NCBI GenBank assembly: GCA_033764775.1 | Contig: JANRIQ010000025.1 | Span: forward strand, 1 to 64,000 | Direction of reading: 5' to 3' | Length of the DNA: 64,000 bases | Source: JAWXCE01 sp033764775 | Lineage (GTDB): Bacteria > Pseudomonadota > Alphaproteobacteria > Rhizobiales > Rhodomicrobiaceae | In this document: piece by piece, positions 1-9,344 of the stretch | Layout: each line of letters begins with the position of its first letter | Position numbering within the stretch: position 1 is the first letter of the stretch | The notes under the pieces: generated by a model | Seen by the model: the letters and a program-made list of their open reading frames with translations, nothing else | Told to the model about the DNA's origin: nothing | The model's database searches: none | Made by a program: the position numbers and the translations under genes

Positions 1-151
1 TGTTGGATCGAGGGCGGGAACAATCAGGAAAGACCGCAAAGGCGCGTACAGTCTCGCTCCACAGATTGAGCGCAGCAAAGCAATAACTGTGCCGGTTACG
101 CAACGGCGAGCTGCTCAGGCGGCGCGCGCCACCGAGACGAATCGACGCGGC

Positions 152-943
152 TCAATAGCGGAATTGCTCTGCGAGAATCCGCTCGTCGAGCGCCTGCCCG
201 GGGTCGAACAGCACGCGCAGGTTGATCTCCGGGGCCTCGGCGATGTCCACCGCCGTCACGTCGCGAAACTCGGTGTGGTCGGCCACCGCGCTGATGGGCC
301 GCTTGTCCGCCTCCAGCGCCTCGAACCGCACGCGCGCGCCCGACGGGATCAGCGCCCCGCGCCAGCGCCTCGGCCGGAACGGGCTGATGGGGGTGAGCGC
401 AAGCAGCGGCGATTTGAGCGGGAGGATCGGTCCGCCAACCGAGAGATTGTAGGCCGTGCTCCCCGCCGGCGTCGAGACGAGCGCCCCGTCGCAGATCAAC
501 TCATCGAGCCGCACGCGCTCGTCCACCACGATGCGCAGCCGGGCGGCCTGGTAGGTCTGGCGGAACACGGACACCTCGTTGATGGCGAGCGCCTCCATGA
601 TGTAGCCGAGGCCGTCGGTCGCGCGCATTTTGAGCGGATGGATGACGCTGAGCGCCGCTTGGGCGAGCCGTTCGAGCAGATCCTCCTCGTGATACTCGTT
701 CATCAGGAAACCGACCGAGCCGCGATTCATGCCGTAGATCGGCACGCGCCCGCCCATGAACTGATGCAGCGTCTGCAGCATGAGGCCGTCGCCGCCGAGC
801 GCCACGATGACCTCCGCATCGCCGGGTTTGGCGTCGCCGTAACGCCGCGCGAGCCTCTCCCGCGCGCTGAGCGCTTCAGGCGCGGAACTGGCGACAAAGC
901 AAATCCGTTGATAAGATCGAGGTTGAAGCGCGTCCGCGTCCAT
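152..943 (-). CDS. nadK: NAD kinase
   Basis: Phosphorylates NAD to NADP in the cytoplasm. The 263-residue product has the GGDG nucleotide-binding motif at about residues 50-53 (VALGGDGLMLQTLH), the family NE pair in LAINEVSVFR near residue 125, and the glycine-rich TPAGSTAYNLSVGGPIL segment. The frame stays open far upstream, but the family length (about 255-260 residues) and the divergent cutA gene support the ATG at 943. The gene is divergent from cutA across about 50 bp. The 151 bases before it at the window edge show no convincing gene. The call is secure; the exact start is inferred. Confidence 0.93.
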   Translation of the reverse strand: MDADALQPRSYQRICFVASSAPEALSARERLARRYGDAKPGDAEVIVALGGDGLMLQTLHQFMGGRVPIYGMNRGSVGFLMNEYHEEDLLERLAQAALSVIHPLKMRATDGLGYIMEALAINEVSVFRQTYQAARLRIVVDERVRLDELICDGALVSTPAGSTAYNLSVGGPILPLKSPLLALTPISPFRPRRWRGALIPSGARVRFEALEADKRPISAVADHTEFRDVTAVDIAEAPEINLRVLFDPGQALDERILAEQFRY

Positions 944-994
944 GAAGCCCGCCGCCTTCACCGCCGCCGCCGCCACCTGCGGAGCTCTCGTGCG

Positions 995-1321
995 ATGTCT
1001 GATACCTTTGTGATGATCTACACGACCTTTCCGGGAAAAGCGGAAGCAAAAAAATGCGGGCGCGATCTGGTTGCGCGCAAACTGGCGGCGTGTGTGAACA
1101 TTTTTCCGCGCGCCACCGCGATCTTCGAATGGGAGGGCGAGATCCAGACCGCGCGCGAGGCGGCGATGATCATCAAGACGCGGGCGGCCCTCAAGGACGC
1201 GGTGTACGCCGCTCTGAAGGAGTCGCATCCCTATGCTCTGCCGGCCTTCCTTGTGTACGAGGCGAGCGGCGGCTCGGACGAATTTCTCGCCTGGATCGCC
1301 GCGCAGACCGCATCCGTTTGA
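995..1321 (+). CDS. cutA: Divalent cation tolerance protein CutA
   Basis: Small trimeric cytoplasmic protein of 108 residues. The CutA pattern is visible from end to end: MIYTTFPGKAEAKK at the start, the LAACVNIFP segment, FEWEGEIQTAREAAMIIKT in the middle and HPYALPAFLVYE near the C terminus. The name comes from copper tolerance, although the molecular role is unsettled in most bacteria. ATG at 995 gives the normal family length; the frame is open upstream but that part is antisense to nadK. It is divergent from nadK and followed by an exported M15-like protein. Confidence 0.92.
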   Translation: MSDTFVMIYTTFPGKAEAKKCGRDLVARKLAACVNIFPRATAIFEWEGEIQTAREAAMIIKTRAALKDAVYAALKESHPYALPAFLVYEASGGSDEFLAWIAAQTASV

Positions 1322-1399
1322 GCGCCGCGCCGCGATGACGCCTTGGCGGCGAGCCGCGCCTTGTCTATAGCAGGGCGTCGCCAACTGCTCCGGGCCGTC

Positions 1400-2494
1400 A
1401 TGCTGTTGCGCTCCCGCTTTGCGAGATGGATCATGTTCGCCGTCGTTGTGCTCGCGCCCGGCGTCGTCGCGTTTGCCGAAGACGCCGTGCCCTCGCCCCC
1501 CGTCGCCGAGGCCCCGCTCGCGGCCGACACGCGCGAACTGGCCTTGCGGCATGTGTGGACGCGTGAAACGCTGACCGTGGTTTACCGGGAGAACGGCGCT
1601 TATGTGCCAGAGGCCCTCGACCGCATCAACCACCTCATGCGCGACCATCGCTGCGAGAAAACCATCGCCATGGACGTGAAACTGCTCGATCTGCTCTGGG
1701 AGTTGAACCGAGAGCTTGCTCCCCGGGGGCCGATCGGCGTTGTGTCGGCCTATCGTTCCGAGGGTTACAACGCGTCACTGCTGCGAGCCGGGCGCGTCGT
1801 CGATCCGCACAGCCGGCACATGTTCGGCCAAGCGGTCGATGTGGTCTTCCCGGGCGTGCCCCTCGCGGTGTTGAAAGACGCGGCGGCCCGGCGCGGACTG
1901 GGCGGCGTGGGGCATTACCCGTTTTCGGGGCCTCCCTTTGTGCACCTTGACACGGGGCCTGCCCGCCGCTGGGAGGAGATGCATCCGGCTCAGCGCCGCG
2001 CCCTCAATCTGCCGGTGCGCGCCAGGCAGCGTCTGCGGATCGACTGCGATCTCAAAATGGCCGATGTGCTCAGCGTAGTGTCGGAGACCGAAGCGCTCGC
2101 CATGTTGCCCGAGGGCGCCTCGTCCGAAGTCAGCCCGCGGCTGGCGCAGGAGGGAGCCGACGCCCCGCCGCCGTCGCCCGCTCCTCCCCAGCAATTGGCC
2201 ATCGCCGCGGCAATCCGGCAAGCTTGCGAGGGCGGCGCGCCGTGCGCCAGCGGGAAGGGAGATGCGGCGCGGGCGGCGGTCGATCCGGTCTCGCGGTCCG
2301 CGCTGGGGCGAATCATCGCCTCGGTTTCCCGACGATGCGGGCGGCGCGACTGCGCGGCAAGAACCTCACGCGCCAGCCGTGCGGCGCGAAACGCCCGCTT
2401 CGCCGTGCGCCGGCGCGCTCGCGTGCGCAGAGATCGGGTGAGAACAACGGCCAAAAGCGCGGCTGTGCGCCGCAAAACGCTGAAGCGACGCTGA
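1400..2494 (+). CDS. Exported DUF882 / YcbK-like M15-type peptidase
   Basis: 364-residue protein with an N-terminal signal peptide (MLLRSRFARWIMFAVVVLAP, cleavage near AFA). Metal-site motifs of the DUF882/peptidase M15A fold follow: SAYRS, HSRHMFGQAVDVVF (His and Asp ligands) and FVHLDTGPARRW (second His). The likely role is cell-wall peptide trimming or binding in the periplasm. A TTG at 1343 would extend it by 19 residues but would bury the signal peptide, so ATG 1400 is preferred. The last 70 or so residues are very rich in Arg and Ala with four Cys, unlike the catalytic part, and form a basic tail of unknown role. Confidence 0.8.
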   Translation: MLLRSRFARWIMFAVVVLAPGVVAFAEDAVPSPPVAEAPLAADTRELALRHVWTRETLTVVYRENGAYVPEALDRINHLMRDHRCEKTIAMDVKLLDLLWELNRELAPRGPIGVVSAYRSEGYNASLLRAGRVVDPHSRHMFGQAVDVVFPGVPLAVLKDAAARRGLGGVGHYPFSGPPFVHLDTGPARRWEEMHPAQRRALNLPVRARQRLRIDCDLKMADVLSVVSETEALAMLPEGASSEVSPRLAQEGADAPPPSPAPPQQLAIAAAIRQACEGGAPCASGKGDAARAAVDPVSRSALGRIIASVSRRCGRRDCAARTSRASRAARNARFAVRRRARVRRDRVRTTAKSAAVRRKTLKRR

Positions 2495-2711
2495 GTTGTT
2501 GTTGGAAAACAGTGCGTATTTCGCCTCGCGGCGCCGCAATCGTATGAATGTGGGCAAAAAAGCGGCCGCGGTGCTCAAATTTGTTGCCGAACGAGCACAT
2601 CTTTAGCCTCATGCTGAAAATAACAATTTCAAATCAACGGCTTACCATCAAAAACAAGAAACTTGCAAACGCCTCTCCTCATCTCCATCCTCAAGTGTGA
2701 AGGAGCGCGTT

Positions 2712-3035
2712 ATGTCGAACGGTCGGACGAGCTTGACAGGATTGGGAGCCGCCATGATCTGGTGCGCGCTAACCACCTGCGCGTTCGCCTTCTCAGAGAC
2801 GAAAACCCCTCCGCTTCAGCCCGTGCCGGGCGTGTCCATTGAGGAAGGCGCGGCCGATAAGCCTAAAAGCGAGCAGACCGAGATCAATATTCCAGGGATT
2901 GGCTCAATCGGCGCCTTGCCGAAACTCGATTTCGGGCTCGACCTTTTATACGGCGCAACCCCCGATGAACCGACCGACGCCGCGCCCAAAAGCGACGATG
3001 TCATCATTCGCGGCACCATCAAGCACAAATTCTAA
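2712..3035 (+). CDS. Small exported protein of unknown function
   Basis: 107-residue product with a signal peptide (hydrophobic stretch LGAAMIWCALTTCAFAF) followed by a Pro-rich acidic mature region ending in IIRGTIKHKF. An AGGAG element lies about seven bases before ATG 2712. A GTG at 2697 is in frame but overlaps this ribosome-binding site, so it is rejected. The upstream 200 bases (2495-2696) are AT-rich for this genome and probably hold its promoter. I do not recognise the family. Confidence 0.6.
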   Translation: MSNGRTSLTGLGAAMIWCALTTCAFAFSETKTPPLQPVPGVSIEEGAADKPKSEQTEINIPGIGSIGALPKLDFGLDLLYGATPDEPTDAAPKSDDVIIRGTIKHKF

Positions 3036-3114
3036 GGCTATGTCGCAAAAGCCCGTCCAATCGTTCGGTCGCGGGCTTGAAGGACGCCGCGCCAAGCGTT
3101 GGGGCTGAGCGGTC

Positions 3115-3843
3115 ATGCGCGGCCTTTTCCCCGCCGCCCTCGCCCATGTGTTCACCGCGCTCGGCGTTATTCCGGCTTTCCTTGCGCTCATCGACGCCAT
3201 GAACGGCGTTCACGAGCGCGCCTTCATCTGGCTCGGCGTCGCCCTCATCATCGATGGGCTGGACGGCCCGCTCGCCCGGCGCCTCGCGGTCAAGCAGCGC
3301 GCGCCCCGGTTCTGCGGCGAGCGGCTGGACCTCATCATCGACTACATCACCTATGTGGTCGTCCCCGCCGTGATGATCCATCAATCGGAGCTTGTCCCGG
3401 AAGGCTTGCGCACCGCCGCCGCCTGCCTGGCGCTTCTGTCGGCGCTTTACCATTTCTCCGACACCGCGAGCAAAACCAGCGACGATTTTTTCGTGGGGTT
3501 CCCCGCCGTCTGGAACCTGGTGGTGTTTTACCTGTTCTGTTTCCCGATCGGGCAGGGGGCGGCGCTTGCCGTCATTGTGATCTGCGCCGCGCTCACTTTC
3601 ACGCCGCTTGTTTTCGTGCATCCCGTGCGCGTCACGGCGCTGCGCCCGCTCACCTTCGCGGTCATGGCGGCCTGGGCCGCGGCGGCGGTGGCGACGGTTG
3701 CGAATGGGTTTCCAGCCGAGGGCCTTGCGCAGATCGGGCTCGCGGCCGGCGCACTGTACGCCCTGGGGGTGGGCTTTGCGCGTTCGGCGGGAAGGCTGAC
3801 CAGAGAGACGGCTCCGGGGAAAGACGCGAGGCCGCAGCGATAA
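3115..3843 (+). CDS. pcs: Phosphatidylcholine synthase (CDP-alcohol phosphatidyltransferase)
   Basis: Condenses CDP-diacylglycerol with choline to make phosphatidylcholine in the inner membrane, a pathway typical of host-associated and methylotrophic Alphaproteobacteria. The 242-residue polytopic protein carries the CDP-alcohol phosphotransferase signature at about residues 47-80: DGLDGPLARR, then GERLDLIIDY with the spaced aspartates. The arrangement matches Pcs rather than PgsA or PssA. ATG 3115 gives the normal length. Confidence 0.9.
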   Translation: MRGLFPAALAHVFTALGVIPAFLALIDAMNGVHERAFIWLGVALIIDGLDGPLARRLAVKQRAPRFCGERLDLIIDYITYVVVPAVMIHQSELVPEGLRTAAACLALLSALYHFSDTASKTSDDFFVGFPAVWNLVVFYLFCFPIGQGAALAVIVICAALTFTPLVFVHPVRVTALRPLTFAVMAAWAAAAVATVANGFPAEGLAQIGLAAGALYALGVGFARSAGRLTRETAPGKDARPQR

Positions 3844-3900
3844 ACGCTTGCGGCTCCGCGCGGCGCGGGTCTAATGCGCGCAAACGAGGGAACAGGCGAA

Positions 3901-4689
3901 ATGATCGAATGGCTTTCTGATCCGGCGATTTGGGCGAGCTTTTTCAGCCTGGCGCTGCTAGAGATCGTTCTTGGCATCGACAACGTCATTTTCCTGACCG
4001 TCATCACTGGCGGGTTGTCCGAGGAGCAGGCGCGCCGCGCCCGGCAGATCGGCCTCGCGCTTGCGCTAATCTTCCGCATCGCGCTTTTGTTCGCCATCAC
4101 TTGGATCATCGGGCTGAAGGCCGACATCGTCTCGTGGCTGCCGGGCGTCTCCTGGCGGGACGTGATTTTGATCGCCGGCGGACTGTTTCTGATCGTCAAG
4201 GCCACGCAAGAGATGCATGCCGAAATCGAGGGCGAGGAGCACGCAGAGGCTGGAGGCCCCGTGCAGGCAAGTTTCAACGCCGTCATCGGGCAGATCGTGC
4301 TGGTGGACGCGATCTTCTCGCTCGATTCGATCATCACCGCCGTCGGCATGGCTGATGACGTCGCGGTCATGGTCGCCGCCGTGGTGGTGGCTGTCGCGGT
4401 GATGTATTTCGCGGCCGAGACGGTGAGCAGCTTCATCGAGCGGCACCCGACGACGAAAATGCTGGCCCTCGCGTTCCTGCTGCTCATCGGCGTCGCGCTT
4501 GTCGCCGACGGTTTCGACTATCACATCGAGCGGCAATACATCTACTTCGCCATCGGCTTCGCGCTGCTGGTGGAGCTGTCGAATCTCATGGCCATCCGCC
4601 GCCGCAAAGGGGCGACGGTGAGCCGGGGGCTGAAAGCGCGTGTTGCGGCTTACAGGCAGCGGCGCCGTGAGGCTGCGCGAGGCGAATAG
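3901..4689 (+). CDS. TerC-family integral membrane protein
   Basis: 262-residue protein with about seven membrane segments and the TerC hallmarks LEIVLGIDNVIFLTV near the N terminus and DAIFSLDSIITAVG in the middle; the Asp residues inside membrane segments are characteristic. TerC-family proteins are linked to metal, mainly manganese, export and to tellurium resistance, but the substrate here is unknown. ATG 3901 (MIEWLSDPAIW) matches family starts; ATG 3874 is a less likely alternative. The C terminus is basic and probably cytoplasmic. Confidence 0.85.
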   Translation: MIEWLSDPAIWASFFSLALLEIVLGIDNVIFLTVITGGLSEEQARRARQIGLALALIFRIALLFAITWIIGLKADIVSWLPGVSWRDVILIAGGLFLIVKATQEMHAEIEGEEHAEAGGPVQASFNAVIGQIVLVDAIFSLDSIITAVGMADDVAVMVAAVVVAVAVMYFAAETVSSFIERHPTTKMLALAFLLLIGVALVADGFDYHIERQYIYFAIGFALLVELSNLMAIRRRKGATVSRGLKARVAAYRQRRREAARGE

Positions 4690-4770
4690 GCTCGGGGGCG
4701 CCACGGTCTCGCCCTTTCGGCGCTTTAAGCCCCGAAGCCCTTGACTGCATGTGCGTGGAGAGTGAAGCGG

Positions 4771-5724
4771 ATGACGTTCGCCGACATGAAGCGAGGAGTT
4801 CTGGCCCTGGTTCTGGCGGCCGCGCTCGGTGCGGCTCAGGCGCGCGCCGAGGAGGTGGTCATTGAGCATCAGGGCCTGGACGTGGTTGGCAATCTGGAGG
4901 TCGCGCCCGGCAAGTCGCTGAAATCCGACGGCGTGACGCTCATCGTCCACGATACGCTCGCCCATCACCGCATGGAGGTGATCTCCGCCCAGCAGGACCT
5001 GCTCAAGGAGCGCGGCGTCAACACCTTGGCGTTTACCTTAAGCCTCGGGCTCGACAAGCGCCGCGGCATGTATGACTGCGCCATAGAGCAGGATCATCGC
5101 CACGACGACGCGCTTGACGAAATCGCCACGTGGATCGCCTGGGCCAAAGAAAAGGGCGCCGCGTCCATCACGCTCGCCGGGCATGGGCGGGGAGCGGCTC
5201 AAGTCGCCCTGTACGCCGAGCGCAAGCCGGACAAAGCCGTGCGCCGCATCGTGCTCATCTCGCCGCTCGCCCAAACTTTCGAGAGCGCCGAAGCGGAGTA
5301 TCAACGCCGGTATCGCCGTTCGCTGCGCGAGGTGCTGGCGCAGGCCGAACAGTTCGTCGGCAAGGACTCGGCCGAGGAGCTTCTGGAGGGCGCAGGGTTT
5401 CTCGACTGTGCGGCGCCGAAGGTGACGGCGGGCGCCTTTGCCGACTATTACGCCGCCAGCCCGCGTTTCTTCACCGCCAATTTGCTGGCGGGAGTCAAGG
5501 GGCCAGCGCTTGTCGTTCTCGGCGATCAGGAGCGCGCCTCGGGCGAGACGATGGCCGCGCTGCAAGGCGCTCCGGCCCGAAATGTGACGCTGAAGGTGAT
5601 CCCAAACGCGGATCACTATTTCTCCGATCTATTCGCCGATCAGCTCGCCGACGCCATCGCCGAGTTCATAAAGATGCGTGCGCCGCCCGGCCCGCAGACG
5701 AACGCGGCGCCCGCTCCGGGCTAG
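4771..5724 (+). CDS. Exported alpha/beta-hydrolase-like protein lacking the nucleophile serine
   Basis: 317-residue product with a signal peptide (KRGVLALVLAAALGAAQARA) and an alpha/beta-hydrolase-like body. The position of the nucleophile elbow, normally G-x-S-x-G, reads GHGRG (LAGHGRGAAQVALY), so the serine is Gly. A distal histidine is present in PNADHYFSDLF. It may belong to the DUF3530-type group, in which this substitution is common, but I cannot confirm that. Function is unknown; a binding or structural role in the periplasm is possible. ATG 4771 is chosen; ATG 4786 would also give a complete signal peptide. Confidence 0.65.
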   Translation: MTFADMKRGVLALVLAAALGAAQARAEEVVIEHQGLDVVGNLEVAPGKSLKSDGVTLIVHDTLAHHRMEVISAQQDLLKERGVNTLAFTLSLGLDKRRGMYDCAIEQDHRHDDALDEIATWIAWAKEKGAASITLAGHGRGAAQVALYAERKPDKAVRRIVLISPLAQTFESAEAEYQRRYRRSLREVLAQAEQFVGKDSAEELLEGAGFLDCAAPKVTAGAFADYYAASPRFFTANLLAGVKGPALVVLGDQERASGETMAALQGAPARNVTLKVIPNADHYFSDLFADQLADAIAEFIKMRAPPGPQTNAAPAPG

Positions 5725-5754
5725 CCTTATTAACGCCGCGATGGCCCCGCCCCG

Positions 5755-7572
5755 TCAGGCCTTCACGTAACTCCCCGGCGCGTCTTCGATGGGCGGGAAC
5801 GCCTCCGACCCTGGCGTGCGCGCCTCGACCCGCTCCCCGGAGTGTTGGGCGAGCCAGCCGGCGTAGTCCGGCCACCATGACCCCGCATGCTCGGTCGCGC
5901 GGCGCATCCATTCCTCAAGCGTCGGCGCGATGGCGTGGTTCTCATCCGCCGTCCAATACATGTATTTCCGCTTGTCGGGAGGGTTGATGACCCCGGCGAT
6001 GTGCCCCGAACCGGCCAGAACGAAGCGGGCGGCGCGGCCGAACAGCTTTGAGCCGACGAACACCGAGGCGGCTGGCGCGATGTGGTCGTCCTTGGTCGCC
6101 AGCTCATAGATGGGCAGCGTCACCTTCGACAGGTCGAGCCGGACGCCGCCAATCGTCATCTCCCCCTTGGCGAGTTTGTTGAGATTGTAGAACTCGTTCA
6201 GATAAAAGCTGTGGTTGGAGGCCGCCATGCGCGTGGTGTCGGAGTTCCAATACAGCAGGTCGAAGGGGAAGGGCTGTTTGCCCAGCAGATAATTGTTCAC
6301 GATGTACGGCCAGATCAGGTCCTTCGGCCGCAGCATGTTGAACGCCGCCGACATGCGCGAGCCGTCCAGATAGCCGCGCTCGGACATCATCTGCGTGAGC
6401 GCCTTCACCTGGGTGTCGTTGATGAAGATCATCAGGTCGCCGGCGCGGGCGAAATCCACCTGGGTCGTCAGGAAGGACGCCGCGTTGATCGGATCCTTGC
6501 CCGTTTGCGCCAGATAGGCGAGCGTGGTGGCGAGCAGCGTGCCGCCGACGCAATAACCGAGCGCGTTGGTCTTCGGCTGACCGGTGATCTGGCGCACCAC
6601 GTCGGCGGCGGCGATGACCCCCTCATGCATATAGCTCTCGAAGCTCTTTTGCGCCATCCGCTCATCCGGGTTCACCCATGAGATGACGAACACGGTGAAG
6701 CCCTGATCGACCAGCCATTTGATCAGCGATTTCTGCGGGGTGAGGTCGAGGATGTAATATTTGTTGATCCAGGGCGGCGCGATGAGCAGCGGCGTGGCGA
6801 AAACCGTCGGCGTCGTCGGCGCATACTGGATGAGCTGGATGATGTCGTTCTGGTAGATGACCTTGCCCGGCGTGACGGCGAGGTTGCGGCCCACGGCGAA
6901 GGCGCTCATATCGGTCTGGCGGATGCGCAGAAGGTCGCCGGAGTTGCTTAAATCCTGCACGAGCTGCGTCATGCCTTTCACGAGATTCTCACCGTTTTGC
7001 GCCGCCGTCTCGCGCAAAACCTCGGGGTTCGTCATGGGGAAGTTCGAGGGCGAGAGCGCGCTGGTGATAAGGTTAAGGTTGAACCGCGCACGCTGCTTGG
7101 CCCGCTCGTCGAGGCCCGAGGCGCCCTCGACCATGGTCTCCGCCCAGTTGGTGGCGAGCAGATAGGCCTGCTTGAAGAAGTCGAACATCGGCTTGGCGGA
7201 CCAGTCTGGGTCTTGGAAGCGGGCGTCGCCCGGCGCGGGCTTGACGAGCGGCTCCACATCCTCGCCGAGCATGCGACGATAGGTGCGGCCCCACAGCTCG
7301 ATGAAATCCTGGCTGAATTTCGCCTGGGCGGCGGCGAGCTTATCCGGCTCGGTCAGCCAGGCCTGGGCGACAGTGGCCAGCATTTTTCCCGCCTCGCCGA
7401 ACTCCCCCGCCATGCTCATGGGGCCGGCGTTTTTCTTGTCGTCCATGAGGCGGGTGAGAGCCGCCGAGCCGACCTCGAACAGGCGAACCATGTTCTGGGT
7501 GAGCTTTTCCGGGTTGCTGATGGTGTAGGCGCTGTAGTCGAATTCCCGTCCGCCTTCGCCGTGAGACGCCAT
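5755..7572 (-). CDS. phaC: Class I poly(3-hydroxyalkanoate) synthase
   Basis: Polymerises hydroxyacyl-CoA into polyhydroxyalkanoate at the granule surface. The 605-residue length fits class I PhaC. The lipase-like box GYCVGG places the catalytic Cys at about residue 341, the Asp lies in KDDHIAP (about 496) and the His in GSGHIAG (about 524). The N-terminal region contains the usual PhaC segments (RFNLNLIT, SPSNFPMTNPEV). No phaA, phaB or phasin gene lies beside it. It is divergent from the small lipoprotein gene, and the shared upstream region carries an inverted repeat. Confidence 0.96.
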   Translation of the reverse strand: MASHGEGGREFDYSAYTISNPEKLTQNMVRLFEVGSAALTRLMDDKKNAGPMSMAGEFGEAGKMLATVAQAWLTEPDKLAAAQAKFSQDFIELWGRTYRRMLGEDVEPLVKPAPGDARFQDPDWSAKPMFDFFKQAYLLATNWAETMVEGASGLDERAKQRARFNLNLITSALSPSNFPMTNPEVLRETAAQNGENLVKGMTQLVQDLSNSGDLLRIRQTDMSAFAVGRNLAVTPGKVIYQNDIIQLIQYAPTTPTVFATPLLIAPPWINKYYILDLTPQKSLIKWLVDQGFTVFVISWVNPDERMAQKSFESYMHEGVIAAADVVRQITGQPKTNALGYCVGGTLLATTLAYLAQTGKDPINAASFLTTQVDFARAGDLMIFINDTQVKALTQMMSERGYLDGSRMSAAFNMLRPKDLIWPYIVNNYLLGKQPFPFDLLYWNSDTTRMAASNHSFYLNEFYNLNKLAKGEMTIGGVRLDLSKVTLPIYELATKDDHIAPAASVFVGSKLFGRAARFVLAGSGHIAGVINPPDKRKYMYWTADENHAIAPTLEEWMRRATEHAGSWWPDYAGWLAQHSGERVEARTPGSEAFPPIEDAPGSYVKA

Positions 7573-7657
7573 GCGCTTCGTCCTCCCTGTGGGGGCCGCG
7601 TTCGTCCGCGGCTCGCGTCTTGCCGAGCTTCGCCGAAATTATGCCAGACAGTTCCAT

Positions 7658-7682
7658 ATTGTGAAACGGCGCAACTCACAAT
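7658..7682. promoter_or_regulatory. Inverted repeat in the phaC upstream region
   Basis: Perfect seven-base arms ATTGTGA (7658-7664) and TCACAAT (7676-7682) are separated by 11 bases, between phaC and the divergent lipoprotein gene. The position suits an operator for one or both genes. The arms resemble CRP/FNR half-sites but the spacing is five bases too long. The protein that binds is unknown. Confidence 0.4.
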
Positions 7683-7747
7683 AAGCGTATACATAAGCGC
7701 GGGATTGCGATTCGACTGCGAACTCGCATACATTTTAAGAGGTTTCG

Positions 7748-7984
7748 ATGTTTCTCCATGCTTCGGCCTGTCGCCTGTTCATCGCGCTGGCGTTGGCGAC
7801 CGGCATCGTCGCGCTCACGGCATGCGCCGACAGCGGCCGCTACCCAAGCATTGGAAACATCAGCAAAATCAGCGATGCGTCCATCCTGACGCCGGAGCAG
7901 CGCGACGCCGCGGTGCGCGAGATGGAGAAGGAGCGCGAGACCCACGACGACCGCGCCGCCAAAGAAATCGAAAAACCCAAGTAA
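7748..7984 (+). CDS. Small lipoprotein of unknown function
   Basis: 78-residue product with a signal sequence ending in a lipobox, LTAC, with Cys at about residue 26. After lipidation about 50 charged residues rich in Glu, Lys and Asp remain and are likely to form a helix (PEQRDAAVREMEKERETHD). It is divergent from phaC. I do not recognise the family; the lipoprotein call rests on the lipobox. Confidence 0.65.
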   Translation: MFLHASACRLFIALALATGIVALTACADSGRYPSIGNISKISDASILTPEQRDAAVREMEKERETHDDRAAKEIEKPK

Positions 7985-8108
7985 AAGGCGCAAATAGCCG
8001 CCGGTGCCGCGTTGGCTTCCGTCTGAAAACGCCGTATGACTGGGGATTGGGCGGAGCGCGCGTCAGCGCACGTCCGGGTCTCATTGAATTTTTGGGAATG
8101 GCTGGGTC

Positions 8109-9344
8109 ATGTCCGGGTCCAAGGAAGAGTTCCACCGCATCAAACGTCTGCCGCCCTATGTGTTCGAGCAGGTGAACAAGCTGAAGGCGCAGGCGCGCAA
8201 CCGCGGCGACGACATCATCGACTTCGGCATGGGCAACCCCGATCTGCCGACGCCCGATCACATCGTCGAGAAGATGATGGAGACGGCGAAAAAGCCCCGC
8301 GCCCAGCGCTATTCCGCCTCGCGCGGCATCCCCGGATTGCGCCGCGCCCAGGCCGCCTATTACGATCGCCGTTTCGGCGTGAAGTTAAACCCGGATACAC
8401 AGGTCGTAGCGACGCTCGGCTCTAAGGAGGGCTTCGCCAACATGGCGCAGGCGATCACCGCGCCGGGCGACGTCATCCTGGTGCCAAATCCAACTTACCC
8501 CATCCACGAATTCGGCTTCATCATCTCAGGCGGCGCCATTCGCCATGTGCCGGCGACGACGGACTCGAATTTTCTGGTCGCGGTCGATAAGGCCGTGCGG
8601 CACTCCATCCCCAAGCCGCTGGCGCTCGTGCTCAGCTACCCGTCCAACCCGACCGCGATCCTGGCCGACCTCGACTTTTACGCCGAAGTCGTGGCCTACG
8701 CGCGCAAACACGACCTCATCATCCTCTCCGACATCGCCTACGCCGAGATTTACTTCGACGTGTCCCCGCCGCCCTCCATCCTGCAGGTTCCGGGCGCGTT
8801 CGACGTGGCCGTGGAGTTCACCTCGCTGTCGAAAACCTACTCCATGCCCGGCTGGCGCATGGGCTTTGCGGTGGGCAACGAGCGCTTGATTGCGGCGCTC
8901 GCGCGCGTGAAGTCCTATCTCGACTATGGCGCCTACACGCCGATCCAGGTCGCCGCCTCCGCCGCGCTGAACGGCCCGCAGGACTGTGTGGACGAGATGC
9001 GCAAGGTGTATCACAGCCGCCGCGACTGCCTCGTCGAGAGCCTGGAGCGCGCCGGCTGGACGATCCCCGCGCCGCCCGCCACCATGTTCGCCTGGGCGCC
9101 GTTGCCGCCGCGCTTCGCCGCCCTGGGTTCGCTTGAGTTCTCCAAGCTGCTGCTGGAGAAGGCGGGCGTCGCCGTCGCGCCGGGGGTGGGCTTCGGCGAA
9201 AACGGGGAGGGCTTCGTCCGCATCGCGCTGGTCGAGAACGAGCAGCGCATCCGCCAGGCCGCGCGCAGCATCAAGAAGTTTCTGAGCGACGCGGACATGA
9301 GCCTGCACAACGTCGCTCCCCTCGCGGCGGCGGGACGGCGCTGA
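8109..9344 (+). CDS. PLP-dependent aminotransferase (AlaC/LL-DAP aminotransferase-like)
   Basis: Fold-type I aminotransferase of 411 residues. The PLP lysine is about residue 242 in SLSKTYSMPGWRMGF; the family motifs YPSNPTA, SDIAYAEIYFD and a C-terminal Arg in the FVRIALVEN segment are present. Close relatives next to hom in Alphaproteobacteria are annotated either as glutamate-pyruvate aminotransferase AlaC or as LL-diaminopimelate aminotransferase. Sequence alone does not decide between them. Its stop overlaps the hom start (TGATG), so the two are translationally coupled, which favours a role in aspartate-family or alanine metabolism. Confidence 0.88.
   Translation: MSGSKEEFHRIKRLPPYVFEQVNKLKAQARNRGDDIIDFGMGNPDLPTPDHIVEKMMETAKKPRAQRYSASRGIPGLRRAQAAYYDRRFGVKLNPDTQVVATLGSKEGFANMAQAITAPGDVILVPNPTYPIHEFGFIISGGAIRHVPATTDSNFLVAVDKAVRHSIPKPLALVLSYPSNPTAILADLDFYAEVVAYARKHDLIILSDIAYAEIYFDVSPPPSILQVPGAFDVAVEFTSLSKTYSMPGWRMGFAVGNERLIAALARVKSYLDYGAYTPIQVAASAALNGPQDCVDEMRKVYHSRRDCLVESLERAGWTIPAPPATMFAWAPLPPRFAALGSLEFSKLLLEKAGVAVAPGVGFGENGEGFVRIALVENEQRIRQAARSIKKFLSDADMSLHNVAPLAAAGRR

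Noticed and set aside
1..151. A gene fragment at the left window edge
   Set aside because: No frame with recognisable sequence or start or stop context was found in the 151 bases downstream of nadK.
944..1648. Long N-terminal extension of the nadK frame
   Set aside because: The extension is antisense to cutA and has no NAD kinase features; ATG 943 gives the normal length.
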